A stretch of 64,000 bases of DNA from an uncultured Coriobacteriaceae bacterium (GTDB lineage: Bacteria; Actinomycetota; Coriobacteriia; Coriobacteriales; Atopobiaceae), in contig CADCHF010000001.1 of assembly GCA_902801175.1 (NCBI GenBank), forward strand, positions 62,001-126,000, read 5' to 3'. The notes under the pieces are model-generated. The model did not search any database. It saw only the letters and a list, made by a program, of their open reading frames with translations, and was not told where the DNA came from. The translations under genes and the position numbers were made by a program. Below, piece by piece: positions 50,731 through 60,800 of the stretch. How positions within the stretch are numbered: the stretch's first letter is position 1; every line of letters starts with the position of its first letter.

Positions 50731-51726
50731 GTGGCCAAACGATACTTCCCTCCATACTTTGTCGAGGTAAGTCTTGCCTGGGCTCTAGGCGTCATGCCGC
50801 TTACCATTGGGTTTGCCGCTTGGAGCGCGCCTACAGCCGAAAGCAAGCCTCAGGAGTCCCAGACATCAGCCTCTAAGTGGCAAACAAAGAGCGTCGCCAT
50901 ACTCGACGCTCCTCAGACCCTCCCTCGGGTGCTTCCCCAGAAGCACACCATTAAGAAGAAGTCTCTTAAGCACAAGATTGTGGTGGATGGCTCGACCCTC
51001 ACGACAGACGAACTCAAGCTTGACCTCACCCGTTTTGCCAAGACGGTGCGCTCTGTGGAGAAGGATGGCCATCGTGTTGGTGTCGTGATCTTAGACTTGG
51101 GCACGAACGCTAGCGTCAGCTATGGAGCAGACGAGGTCTTCTATCCTGCGAGCAGCGTAAAAGCTCCCTTCGTCATTTCGGTATACGAAGACTTGGTTGA
51201 TAGCGGACGCATCACAAGAGCCGAGGTGTCACAGCTCGCAGAGCCAACTATCGTCCGTTCTGACAACGAGGCATACCGTGCCCTGCACAGGCTTTGCGGA
51301 AACAAAGACTTTGCCGATTGGGCTGTGTCCACAGGGGCCATTGAGAAGGACTCGAAAGACTACCAGCAGTTTTCCACCGTCTATTATCCGGATATGAGCG
51401 CACGTCAGCTTGCGATCATGTGGGAGCACTGCTTTGACTACCTCGCTCATGGCGGAGAGTCCGCCGAGGAGCTGCTCGAGCTCTTTGAGCGCGTCGAGGT
51501 TTCGCCCATCAGAGCGGGCCTTACCAACGACGAGCTCACCATAACCAAGGCCGGGTGGTATCCCTCAGACGACGGCGAGCGCTATGAGGCCACAGCCGAT
51601 TCGGGCATCGTGTTTGAGAACGGTCATGCCTATGTGTTTGTGGTAATGACCGACATAGCCGATGACCTCGCCCTTCTTTCAGAGCTGATACCAGGCATCT
51701 GGAGCGCGACAAGCGTTCTCAACTAA
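50731..51726 (+). CDS. Membrane-anchored beta-lactamase-fold serine hydrolase
   Basis: 331 residues from GTG at 50731. One hydrophobic N-terminal segment (about 12-31), a linker rich in Lys/Ser/Thr, then a class A beta-lactamase-like domain: SxxK at Ser141-Lys144 (YPASSVKAPF), SDN at 177-179, and KAG in place of KTG at 273-275. I do not see a class A ExxLN deacylation Glu. It may be a peptidoglycan-related or penicillin-binding-like hydrolase rather than a resistance enzyme. Two bases separate it from DUF711, so it is translationally coupled. Confidence 0.82.
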   Translation: MAKRYFPPYFVEVSLAWALGVMPLTIGFAAWSAPTAESKPQESQTSASKWQTKSVAILDAPQTLPRVLPQKHTIKKKSLKHKIVVDGSTLTTDELKLDLTRFAKTVRSVEKDGHRVGVVILDLGTNASVSYGADEVFYPASSVKAPFVISVYEDLVDSGRITRAEVSQLAEPTIVRSDNEAYRALHRLCGNKDFADWAVSTGAIEKDSKDYQQFSTVYYPDMSARQLAIMWEHCFDYLAHGGESAEELLELFERVEVSPIRAGLTNDELTITKAGWYPSDDGERYEATADSGIVFENGHAYVFVVMTDIADDLALLSELIPGIWSATSVLN

Positions 51727-51756
51727 TGCATCGCAGCGCAAAGAAGGCAATACAAA

Positions 51757-51796
51757 GCGCCCCAACGACTCACAGGTTGTTGGGGCGGCTCTTTTC
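51757..51796. terminator. Bidirectional terminator between the hydrolase and murB
   Basis: 9-bp stem CGCCCCAAC/GTTGGGGCG with a 12-nt loop; CTCTTTTC on the plus strand and a shorter T-rich end on the minus strand. Confidence 0.83.
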
Positions 51797-51843
51797 ATAC
51801 ATCCCTGTGCAAGGATCTCCCTTGCGCGTAGTCCCACAAAGGC

Positions 51844-52767
51844 CTAGCCCAAGAAGCGTACCTCCGGCTCAAGACGCACGCCAAACTGGCGCTCGACCTC
51901 GTCCTGCACATGCGCAATGACCGCACGGACATCGGCAGCGGTTGCCTCGCCAAGGTTGACCACAAAGCCAGCGTGCTTTTTAGAGACCGCAGCTCCACCA
52001 ACCTGGTATCCCATGAGGCCGGCGTCCATGATGAGCTTGCCCGCAAAGTAGCCCTCGGGGCGCTTGAAGGTAGATCCCGCGCTGGGCTTGTCGAGCGGCT
52101 GCTTGCTCTCGCGCTGATGGGTGAGGTCATCCATCTGTGCCCTGATTGCATCGGGGTCGCCCTTGCGCAGCGCAAAGGTTGCCGTGAGCACCACAAGTCC
52201 GTCGTTCTTGATGCGGCTCTCACGGTATCCAAGGTCAAGATCCGTAACAGCAATGGTTTCAATCGAGCCATTGGGCATGAGCACGCGGACGCTCTTGAGG
52301 ACATCGGCGATGCAGCCGCCGTAGGCACCAGCGTTCATGAAGCAGGCGCCACCAATGGTGCCGGGGATGCCACAGGCAAACTCAAGGCCCGTCAGCCCCA
52401 GCTCACAGGCCATCTCGGAGGCCTCGCGCAGACTGACGCCCGCCTGGCAGGTGATTTCCTCGTCCTCTATGGACACGTTGGTAAAGGCATCTGCCAGCCC
52501 CACGATTACGCCACGGTAGCCATCGTCGCTCACCAAAAGGTCGGAGCCATTGCCCAGAACAAAGTAAGGTGCCTCGGCCTCCCTGCAGGCCGCTATGACC
52601 TCGCGTACCTCGTCGGTCGTCTCGGGCGTCACATACACGTCGGCGGGACCACCAATCTTAAAGGTCGTGTGCTCGGACATGGGCTCATCGAGCTCGACGT
52701 TATCCTCGCCAACGATCTGTCGCAAGCGCCAGACGAGCTCAGTGCGTTCTCGGCCGTCTCCGGTCAT
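51844..52767 (-). CDS. murB: UDP-N-acetylenolpyruvoylglucosamine reductase
   Basis: Reduces the enolpyruvyl group to make UDP-MurNAc, first committed steps of peptidoglycan synthesis; FAD enzyme. 307 residues, with TTFKIGGPADVYV, the FAD block YFVLGNGSDLLVSDDGYRG, ACGIPGTIGGACFMNAGAYGG, GYRESRIK and SAGSTFKRPEGYFAGKLI with the catalytic Ser. The ATG at 52767 has GGGAGGG about 11 nt upstream. Monocistronic. Confidence 0.96.
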   Translation of the reverse strand: MTGDGRERTELVWRLRQIVGEDNVELDEPMSEHTTFKIGGPADVYVTPETTDEVREVIAACREAEAPYFVLGNGSDLLVSDDGYRGVIVGLADAFTNVSIEDEEITCQAGVSLREASEMACELGLTGLEFACGIPGTIGGACFMNAGAYGGCIADVLKSVRVLMPNGSIETIAVTDLDLGYRESRIKNDGLVVLTATFALRKGDPDAIRAQMDDLTHQRESKQPLDKPSAGSTFKRPEGYFAGKLIMDAGLMGYQVGGAAVSKKHAGFVVNLGEATAADVRAVIAHVQDEVERQFGVRLEPEVRFLG

Positions 52768-52941
52768 GTGCTGCTCACCCTCCCAGGTGGTATACGTTCG
52801 ATAGGTTTCTAGTATAGGGCACAGAGTGCCCGCGATGGACGTCCTTCAAAGAGCACAGATGTTACTGGCACAGGGTCGCCGCAAATAGAAACGGGAGATT
52901 GGCCAGCAGACGGGATTATCGCTGGAACTACAAGTGGCCAA

Positions 52942-53126
52942 GATCCGCCTGGCGCGAGGGCCGTGGCCTGTTTGGCTCAGCCTCGGGCTTAGCGCTCGAC
53001 ACTTACGGTTCGGCAGCTCGGAAGCGCCTCACTTCGTTCGGCGCGAGCCCTCGCTCCCGCCGAACCGACGTGCCGAGCAGCCCGAGAAATCGCCAAACGG
53101 GCCACGGCCCTCGCGCCAGGCGGATC
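52942..53126. repeat. Long extragenic palindrome, 35-bp arms (34 matched)
   Basis: Arms 52942-52976 and 53092-53126 match at 34 of 35 positions (core GCGCGAGGGCCGTGG). Interior segments also pair (CTCGGGCT.../...AGCCCGAG and ACGGTTCGG/CCGAACCG), giving a 185-bp structure with a centre near CACTTCGTTCGG. No gene is supported. The bases 52768-52941 show nothing else recognisable. Confidence 0.9.
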
Positions 53127-53204
53127 CTGACCCCTGCCACATGCGAAGTCGCCCAAATACAAAAACGACCCACTCGTGAGTTGCTCAAGAATCACGAAAG
53201 GGTC

Positions 53205-53233
53205 TTGCGCCGCAGTCACAAGCAGACTATGCT
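53205..53233 (+). promoter_or_regulatory. Promoter of the ribU-ecf operon
   Basis: TTGCGC (53205-53210) and TATGCT (53228-53233) are 17 bp apart, placing transcription start near 53240, just at the 5' edge of the FMN riboswitch. Confidence 0.7.
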
Positions 53234-53242
53234 CAATGCATT

Positions 53243-53371
53243 CAGTTTCAGGGCGGGGCGAAATTCCCCACTGGCGGTATTGGGACGAGGTCCCAGAGCC
53301 CGCGAGCCGCAAGAGCGGCCGATCTGGTGAGATTCCAGAGCCAACGGTCACAGTCCGGATGAGAGAAACGG
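53243..53371 (+). ncRNA. FMN riboswitch (RFN element)
   Basis: Matches the conserved RFN core in order: GGGCGGGGCGAAATTCC, CTGGCGGTATT, AGCCCGCGAGCC, GGTGAGATTCCAGAGCC, AACGGTCACAGTCCGGATG and GAGAGAAACGG. FMN binding probably represses the downstream riboflavin importer genes; the ribosome-binding GGAGG of ribU follows immediately at 53370, hinting at translational control, and I see no obvious terminator between. Confidence 0.96.
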
Positions 53372-53381
53372 AGGCGCCATT

Positions 53382-53960
53382 ATGGCCACCATTTCCAGTT
53401 CACGTCATGACACCCACGCAACCACCGCCTCTGGCGGATGGAGCACCAAGCGCATTGCGACGACTGCGCTCTTCTGTGCCGTTGCCGCCATCGCCACACT
53501 CTTCATCGAGTTTCCCATTTTGCCGGGCGTGACCTTCCTCAAGTACGACCCCTCCGCCATCGTGGCGCTCGTTGCCGGCTTTGCCTTTGGCCCCGCCACC
53601 GGAGCCATCGTCTCGATTCTCCCCTACCTGGTGCACCTTGCCACCCAGAGCGGCATCTACGGCGCCTTCATGGCCATCGTGGCCACGCTCTCGCTGGTGC
53701 TTCCCGCCTCCCTGGTCTATCAGCGCAACACCACCTTTAAGGGTGCCATCATTGGCCTCGTCATTGGCGCCGTCGTGTGCCTGGCCGTGACCATCGCCGC
53801 AAACATCGTGGTCACCCCGCTCTACATGGGCGCACCTCGTGAGCAGGTCATTGGCATGATCGTGCCCGTCCTTCTGCCCTTCAACGCCATTAAGGTGGCG
53901 CTCAACTGCGTGATCACGGCTCTGGTGTACAAGCCTCTCTCCAAGGCTCTCCAGGACTAG
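53382..53960 (+). CDS. ribU: Riboflavin ECF transporter S component
   Basis: Substrate-binding membrane subunit for riboflavin. 192 residues, six hydrophobic segments; the RibU pattern FIEFPILPGVTFLKYDPSAIVALVAGFAFGPATGAI is clear. It directly follows an FMN riboswitch, and GGAGGCG precedes its ATG. It is followed by fused ecfA1A2 and ecfT, making a self-contained importer. Confidence 0.96.
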   Translation: MATISSSRHDTHATTASGGWSTKRIATTALFCAVAAIATLFIEFPILPGVTFLKYDPSAIVALVAGFAFGPATGAIVSILPYLVHLATQSGIYGAFMAIVATLSLVLPASLVYQRNTTFKGAIIGLVIGAVVCLAVTIAANIVVTPLYMGAPREQVIGMIVPVLLPFNAIKVALNCVITALVYKPLSKALQD

Positions 53961-53975
53961 CTTGGACAGGCTCCA

Positions 53976-55772
53976 ATGGACCGGCCCCTGCTCTCACTAG
54001 ACCATGTAACACTGCGCTACGAGCACGGCACATGCGCGCTTGACGATGTGAGCCTGAGCATTGCCGCAGGTGAGCGCATATGCGTGCTCGGCCCAAACGG
54101 CTCGGGCAAGTCAACGCTGGCCTCCATCCTCTGTGGCCTTTTGGCCCCCGACGAGGGAACCGTCGAGCTCTTGGGCGAGCGCGTGTTTGGCGAGCAGGGT
54201 ATCGACTTTGGGGCGTACAGACGGGTACGGCGGCGTCTGGGCCTGGTGTTTCAGAATCCAGACGACCAGATTGTCACCTCGGTCGTTGAGGAGGACATTG
54301 CCTTTGGCCCCGAAAACCTGGGCGTTCCCTCCACTGAGATTGGAGCTCGCGTAGCGCGTGAGCTCCATCGCGTGGCACTCGACCGCTATGCCAAGGCCGA
54401 TCCGAGCAACCTCTCTGGCGGACAGAAGCAACGTGTGGCCATTGCTGGTGCGCTTGCCATGGAGCCCGACGTTCTGGTGCTCGACGAGCCGGGTGCTCTT
54501 CTCGACGTGCGCGGTCGACGTGGAATCATGCACGTGATGGACCAGCTTCACGGCGCGGGCACGACCGTGGTGCATGTAACCCACTTTATGGAGGAGGCAC
54601 TGGCCGCCGACCGCGTGGTGGTGCTTGCCAAGGGCCGCCTCGTGCTTCAGGGCTCGCCCCGCGAAGTGTTCTTCCACGGTGACGAGCTTGCCCAGTTGGG
54701 ACTCGAGGAGCCCTTCACCGCTCGGTTTGCCGAGGCGCTTCGCGCAAGGAGAGTTGGCGTGCCGTGGACTTGCGACGAGAGGGAGCTCCTCACGTCTTTG
54801 CGCCTGGCCAATGACGCTGGCCTTTTGGCAAGCGGAGACAACAGCAAACGGCCTGCTGCCCCCGCGCCGGCGCATAACCCGCAAGGCGCAGCCATCGAGG
54901 CCGTTGGGCTCTCCTACTCCTACGGAGACACCGACGCCCGCGAGGCGCGACACCCCGCCCTCGATGACGTGACCTTCACCATTCCGCGAGGCACTTATGC
55001 CACAATCGTCGGTCAAACGGGGTCGGGTAAGTCTACCCTGCTTCGCCTGCTCTGCGCTCTTGAGACTCCCGATGCCGGACGACTCATAGTGGAAGGCATC
55101 GACACCTCCGACCGCAGGCAAAGACGCCGGCTCCATGGTCGCATTGGCTATGTGATGCAGCACCCCGAGCGGCAGCTCTTTGCCGAGACCGTCCTTGAGG
55201 ACGTCGCCTACGGGCCCACCAACATGCGCCTTCCGGCCGATGAGATCGCGCGCCGCTGCGCCGACGCCCTCGCTCGCGTGGGACTTACCGGACGCGAGCA
55301 GTTCTCCCCCTTCCACCTCTCGGGAGGTCAGCAGCGACTCTGCGCACTTGCGGGCATCCTTGCCATGGAACCAGATGTCCTCGTGCTCGACGAGCCCATG
55401 GCGGGGCTCGACCCACACGGCCGCTCGCAGCTGCGCGCCATCCTTGCAGGCATCAACGCACAGGGCACGACGGTCATCCAGGTGACCCATTCCATGAACG
55501 ATGCAGCCATCTCCAAGCAAGTCATCGTACTCAACGAGGGACAGCTGCTCATGCAGGGAACACCCGAGGAGGTCTTCTCGGCAAAGACCTTTGACGCCCT
55601 GCACGCGAGCGGATTGGGCCTGCCCGATGCGCTCACCTGGGCGCTTCGCCTCAAGGAGGAGGGCTTTGCTGGACTCGGGGAGCCCCTCACGCTCGACGCT
55701 CTGGCTGACGCCCTCGTACCGCACACTCCCAAGCCGGTAATAACCGAGGGGGTGAACGTCAATGGCCTTTAG
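53976..55772 (+). CDS. Fused ECF transporter ATPase (EcfA1-EcfA2 in one chain)
   Basis: 598 residues with two ABC ATPase domains: Walker A GPNGSGKST at 39-47 and GQTGSGKST at 346-354; signatures LSGGQKQR at about 146 and LSGGQQRL at about 448; Walker B VLVLDEPGALLD and VLVLDEPMAGLD. A linker near 290-315 joins the halves. It powers RibU-mediated uptake and perhaps other S components. The start is 15 bp after ribU; the end overlaps ecfT by 11 bp. Confidence 0.95.
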   Translation: MDRPLLSLDHVTLRYEHGTCALDDVSLSIAAGERICVLGPNGSGKSTLASILCGLLAPDEGTVELLGERVFGEQGIDFGAYRRVRRRLGLVFQNPDDQIVTSVVEEDIAFGPENLGVPSTEIGARVARELHRVALDRYAKADPSNLSGGQKQRVAIAGALAMEPDVLVLDEPGALLDVRGRRGIMHVMDQLHGAGTTVVHVTHFMEEALAADRVVVLAKGRLVLQGSPREVFFHGDELAQLGLEEPFTARFAEALRARRVGVPWTCDERELLTSLRLANDAGLLASGDNSKRPAAPAPAHNPQGAAIEAVGLSYSYGDTDAREARHPALDDVTFTIPRGTYATIVGQTGSGKSTLLRLLCALETPDAGRLIVEGIDTSDRRQRRRLHGRIGYVMQHPERQLFAETVLEDVAYGPTNMRLPADEIARRCADALARVGLTGREQFSPFHLSGGQQRLCALAGILAMEPDVLVLDEPMAGLDPHGRSQLRAILAGINAQGTTVIQVTHSMNDAAISKQVIVLNEGQLLMQGTPEEVFSAKTFDALHASGLGLPDALTWALRLKEEGFAGLGEPLTLDALADALVPHTPKPVITEGVNVNGL

Positions 55773-56562
55773 GATCTCTCTCGGAAGCTACGTTCCCGCA
55801 GACTCCGTCCTGCACCGGCTTGACCCTCGCAGCAAGATCGTCTGTGGTCTTGCCATCATGGTTTCGGTCTTTTTCATACGCACGCCGCTGCAGCTCGCGT
55901 TTGGCTGGGCCATTGCGCTCGGGTTGGTGCTGCTTTCACACCTACCTGCGGGCAAGGTGCTTAGCTCCATCAAGCCCATTGTCATGGTGCTGCTCGCGCT
56001 CTCAGTCTTTAACCTGTTGCTCGTAGACACCGGCAGCACGCTTGTGGCCCTTGGCCCTCTGCACATCACCACTGGTGGCCTCTGGGCCGCTGTCAACTAC
56101 AGCCTGCGCCTGGTGGTGGCCGTTATTGCCGCAACGCTCATCCTGCTCACCACCACACCAACGCAGCTCACCGACGCCTTTGACTCCCTCATGTCACCGC
56201 TCACGCACATTGGCCTGCCGGGCCATGAGATCGCCATGGTCTTCTCGCTCATGCTGCGCTTCATTCCCACCATCGCCGACGAGGCCTCGGCAATCCTCGA
56301 TGCCCAGACTGCGCGCGGAGGTGCGCTGGCAGAGGGCTCGCTCGTCGACAGGGTGCGTTCGGTGATACCCATCGTCATTGCGCTGCTCGCCAGCTCGCTG
56401 CGCCACGCCAACGGACTCTCGCGCGCACTCGACGCCCGCTGCTACGAGGGCGGGGCGGCACGCAGCCACTGGCATCCGCTCGAGTTCCATGCCAGAGACG
56501 GACTGTCTGTTGCCGTTACCTGCGTGTATGTGGTGGCACTGCTCGTTTTGGGCAGCCTGTAG
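55762..56562 (+). CDS. ecfT: ECF transporter transmembrane subunit EcfT
   Basis: 266 residues with five to six membrane helices; the two coupling motifs DAQTARGG and DARCYEGG link the ATPases to the S component. GGGGGTG lies upstream of the ATG inside the ATPase gene. It completes the riboswitch-controlled operon ribU-ecfAA-ecfT. Confidence 0.95.
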   Translation: MAFRISLGSYVPADSVLHRLDPRSKIVCGLAIMVSVFFIRTPLQLAFGWAIALGLVLLSHLPAGKVLSSIKPIVMVLLALSVFNLLLVDTGSTLVALGPLHITTGGLWAAVNYSLRLVVAVIAATLILLTTTPTQLTDAFDSLMSPLTHIGLPGHEIAMVFSLMLRFIPTIADEASAILDAQTARGGALAEGSLVDRVRSVIPIVIALLASSLRHANGLSRALDARCYEGGAARSHWHPLEFHARDGLSVAVTCVYVVALLVLGSL

Positions 56563-56578
56563 GCCAAACTTCCAAAGT

Positions 56579-56980
56579 CTACCGGCTGCGGTTGGCCTCA
56601 AGGGGGATGTCATCCAAGCCGGGCAGCACCTCAACCCAGCAGCCGTCGGGATCGGCCACAAAGTAGAGGCCCATGCGAGGGTTCTCCTTGACGATGCAGC
56701 CCATCTCCTCGTGCAGGGCATGGTAGGCGTCGTAGTCATCGACGCGCACAGCAATGTGGGTGTCGCCATTGCCGTTGTCGTAGGTGCCCTCGTATCCCCT
56801 GTTCCAGGTGAGTTCGAGCTCAAAGTCGGTCTCGTCGTTGCCAATGAAGACTATGAGCCAGCTGCCATCCTCGGGGCCCTTGCGACGACGCTCCTTGAAC
56901 CCAAATGCCTTCTCGTAAAACGCGAGGGTCGCGTCGAGGTCGTAGACATGGGTGTTGCGGTGAATGATTCTAGCGCGCAT
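56579..56980 (-). CDS. Glyoxalase/VOC-superfamily protein (lactoylglutathione lyase-like)
   Basis: 133 residues with four plausible metal ligands: His in RNTHVYD, Glu in DFELELTW, His in DTHIAVRV and Glu in WVEVLPG. The GloA-like pattern suggests methylglyoxal detoxification, but the thiol cofactor is unknown. The ATG at 56980 has AAAGGGG 7 nt upstream. Confidence 0.87.
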   Translation of the reverse strand: MRARIIHRNTHVYDLDATLAFYEKAFGFKERRRKGPEDGSWLIVFIGNDETDFELELTWNRGYEGTYDNGNGDTHIAVRVDDYDAYHALHEEMGCIVKENPRMGLYFVADPDGCWVEVLPGLDDIPLEANRSR

Positions 56981-57067
56981 TGGAAACCCCTTTCCGGTGA
57001 GTGCACCATTGCTTGTACCAGCAAGTTTACCGCCTTGCCGCAATCTGTGCACGTGCGAGGGCACCGC

Positions 57068-57670
57068 CTATCCAAGCCTGGTCAGGCTCATAATGGCAGA
57101 GAGAACCATCATGATTGCCACACCCGCAGCGGCACCGGCCGCCATCTTTAGCGCCACGCGCGCTGCCTTTGGAATCCTGCGCTCGCGCGAGATCTGGTCA
57201 GGGTCTGCGCCTTCCATAAATGCCTGCACCTCGCGAATCGTGTCGATGTCATAGCGCCGCTCGATCCGCTCGGCAATGTAGGACACCGCCACGCTCGCTA
57301 CGAGCACCAGCACCCCAAGCGCGAAGAGCGGCGAGTGCAGGTCCTCTCCCCGTGCGACCAAAAGGGCAAGCATGACTGCACCCAGCAGAATGAGCCCTGT
57401 GGCCACAGCCATGCTCACCCTGATCTTGTACCGCTCCAGCTCGTAGTTCTCGATTGCCTTGCTCATCGTCTCCGCATCTCCTCTCACCAGAGAATCCACA
57501 GACACGCCAAAGAGGTTGCTCATGAGAAGTAGGCTCTGCACGTCGGGGCAGGTCTTGCCGGTCTCCCAGTTGCTGACCGTCTGGCGCGAGACAAAGATCT
57601 GCCGGGCAAGCTCCTCCTGCGAGATGCCCGAGCGCTCGCGCTCTTCCCGTATGCGCTTTGCTACTTCCAT
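57068..57670 (-). CDS. XRE-family regulator with membrane tail
   Basis: 200 residues: an N-terminal XRE helix-turn-helix (MEVAKRIREERERSGISQEELARQIFVSRQTVSNWETGKTCPD), then about three hydrophobic segments in the C-terminal half. This HTH-plus-membrane layout is found in several Gram-positive regulators, often of unknown target. The ATG at 57670 is preceded by GAGAGGGG. Confidence 0.86.
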   Translation of the reverse strand: MEVAKRIREERERSGISQEELARQIFVSRQTVSNWETGKTCPDVQSLLLMSNLFGVSVDSLVRGDAETMSKAIENYELERYKIRVSMAVATGLILLGAVMLALLVARGEDLHSPLFALGVLVLVASVAVSYIAERIERRYDIDTIREVQAFMEGADPDQISRERRIPKAARVALKMAAGAAAGVAIMMVLSAIMSLTRLG

Positions 57671-57814
57671 GCATGACCCCTCTCTGGCACGTCCCTTGAC
57701 GGGAGACTGACGTATTGCTGGCAAGCGACGCCACCCAAAGGCTTTGACATACGGCCCAACAAGCCGCCCGGACTGTTGCAAAAAGGATTTGACAGGGCTC
57801 TGAGCTGGGCAGAT

Positions 57815-57856
57815 ACAAAAAAGCGCGCCTCCCTTCCGCGAGGAGGGAGGCGCGCC
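57815..57856 (-). terminator. Strong intrinsic terminator after purL
   Basis: 12-bp perfect stem GCGCGCCTCCCT/AGGGAGGCGCGC, loop about 9 nt, followed on the minus strand by TTTTTTG, 7 bp from the purL stop. Confidence 0.93.
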
Positions 57857-57862
57857 ATGCGC

Positions 57863-60800
57863 TTACGCGAAGTAGCTCACGCCGCCATCAAAGAGCGGCT
57901 GGTAGGGGTTGCCTGGGACGTTTTGGAAGTTGCCCTGGCTCCAGCGCTCGGTGTGGCCCATCTTGCCAAGCACGCGGCCGTCGGGGCTGGTGATGCCCTC
58001 AATGGCAAGGACCGAGCCGTTGGGGTTCACCGCAAGGTCCATGCTTGGCGCACCAGACTCGTCCACGTACTGGGTGGCAATCTGGCCACCAGCGATCATC
58101 TTGGCAAGCACCTCGTCGCTTGCCACAAAGCGGCCCTCACCATGGCTGATGGCTATGGTGTGGATGTCGCCCACCTCGCACTTGGAGAGCCACGGCGAAA
58201 GGTCGCTCGCCACGCGGGTGCGCACCAGGCGGCTCTGGTGACGGCCGATGTTGTTGAACGTGAGGGTCGGGCAGGCATCGGTCATGGGAACGATGTCGCC
58301 AAAGGGCACGAGGCCCAGCTTGACCAGTGCCTGGAAGCCGTTGCAGATGCCCAGGATGAGGCCGTCGCGCTCGTTGAGGAGCCTACGGACTGCCTCGGTG
58401 ACCTCGGGAGCCCTAAAGAACGAGGTGATGAACTTGGCCGAACCGTCGGGCTCATCGCCACCAGAGAAGCCACCAGGAATCATGATGATCTGGCTGGCGT
58501 CAATCTGGCGAACGAGCTCGTGGGTGCTCTCGGCCACGCGCTCGGGCGAGAGATTGTTGATGATGAAGGTGTGGGCCTCGGCACCGGCGCGCTCAAAGGC
58601 GCGTGCGGAGTCGTATTCGCAGTTGTTGCCCGGGAAGACCGGAATAACCACGCGCGGACGCGGCATGTGCACCAGCGGCGCCACCTTGGGAGCATCGGCG
58701 TGCTCGCTGCGGCGATAGCTCACGGCCTCGACGCCCTCGCCCGCGCCGCGATACGGGAACACCTGCTCGATGGCAGCCTCCCAGGCTTCCTGGAGCTCGG
58801 AGAGGTCCATCTCCTCGCCGCAGGCGTACAGCATGTACTCATCCGTGGTGATGCCCAGCGGGCCAACGGCCACGTCATCGGCCGCCTCGGGCACCACTGC
58901 CTCGTCGGTCAGCTCCACAATGAAGCTGCCGTAGGCAAGGCCAAACAGCGCCTCGTCGGTAAAGTGGCCATCGACCTCCAAGCCAATGCGGTTGCCCACG
59001 CACATCTTAAAGAGCGCCTCGGCCGGACCACCATAACCGCAGGTAGAGACTGCCATGGCAGAGCCAGAGCCAATGAGCTCCTCAACGTAGTCGAGCGTGT
59101 TGAGCATGGCCTGCGCATTGGGCGTTATGCCATCGGCCTCGTAGCGCGGAATCACGGCAATCACGCGGTGGCCAGCGCCCTTGAACTCGGGCGAGGTGAT
59201 GCGATAGATCTTGCCCACCGCGGTGGCAAAGCTCACGAGCGTGGGCGGCACGTCAAGGCTCTCGAAGCTGCCGCTCATGGAGTCCTTGCCACCGATGGAA
59301 CCAATGCCCAGGTCGATCTGGGCCATGAGGGCGCCGAGCACGGCGGCCGTGGGCTTGCCCCAGCGCTCGGGCTCGGTGCGCAGACGCTCGAAGTACTCCT
59401 GGAAGGTCAGGTAGGCGTCCTTGTGCAGGAGGCCGCAGGCCACCAAGCGGCTGACGCTCTCGACCACGGCAAGGTAGGCGCCAGTGAACTGGTTGGCGCT
59501 GGAGAGGTACGGGTTAAAGCCCCAGGCCATGCCACTCACCGATGTGGTCTCGCCGAGCACGGGAAGCTTGGCCACCATGCCCATGGCCGGAGTGAGCTGG
59601 GTCTTGCCGCCAAAGGGCATGAGCACCGTACCGGCGCCGATCGTGGAGTCGAAGCGCTCGGAAAGGCCCTTGTTGGAGGCAACGTTGAGGTCGGTGACGA
59701 GGCTGCGCATGCGCTCGGGCACCGTTGCACCTTCCCACTTGGGGGCATAGGCCTGTTGCTCGGGCACGTGCACAACCTGATGCTTGGGGGCGCCATTGGA
59801 GTTGAGGAACTCGCGGCTCACGTCCACGATGGTCTCGCCGTCCCACACCATGCGCAGGCGAGGCTCCTCGGTTACCTTGGCCACCGGCGTGGCCTCGAGG
59901 TTCTCCTCGTGGGCGTAGCCAATGAAATCGTCCACATCCTCGGGCGCCAGGGCCACAGCCATGCGCTCCTGGCTCTCGGAGATGGCAAGCTCGGTGCCAT
60001 CGAGGCCCTCGTACTTCTTGGGAACGCGGTTGAGGTCGATGAACAGGCCGTCGGCGAGCTCGCCAATGGCCACGCTCACGCCGCCCGCGCCAAAGTCGTT
60101 GCAGCGTTTGATGAGCTGGCAGGCGTCCGTGCGACGGAAGAGGCGCTGGAGTTTGCGCTCCACGGGGGCATTGCCCTTCTGGACCTCGGCGCCGCAGGTC
60201 TCGAGGCTCTCGAGCTTGTGTGCCTTGGAGCTGCCGGTGGCACCGCCGATGCCGTCGCGGCCGGTGCGGCCACCCAGGAGCACGATGATGTCGCCCGGCG
60301 CGGGGCACTCGCGACGCACGTTCTTTTGCGGTGCGGCGCCTACAACCGCGCCGATCTCCATGCGCTTGGCCATGTAACCGGGGTGGTAGAGCTCGCTCAC
60401 CTGGCCGGTAGCCAGACCAATCTGGTTGCCATAGCTGGAGTAGCCGGCGGCGGCGGTGCGCACGAGCTTGCGCTGCGGAAGCTTGCCGGGGATGGTCTCG
60501 CTCACGGGCACCGTAGGATCAGAGGCGCCGGTCACGCGCATGGCCTGGTACACGTAGCTGCGGCCGCTCAGCGGGTCGCGGATGGCACCGCCGATGCAGG
60601 TTGCCGCGCCACCAAAGGGCTCGATCTCGGTCGGGTGGTTGTGCGTCTCGTTCTTAAAGAGGAAGAGCCAGTCCTCGTCGGTGCCGTTGACGTCGACCTT
60701 CACCTTGACAGTGCAGGCGTTGATCTCTTCGGACTCATCGAGGCCGGTGAGGATGCCCCTGCTCTTGAGCCACTTGGCGCCGATGGTGCCCATGTCCATG

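Noticed and set aside
50731-51726. Classical class A beta-lactamase
   Set aside because: KTG is KAG, no ExxLN Glu is evident, and the protein has a membrane anchor; resistance function not supported.
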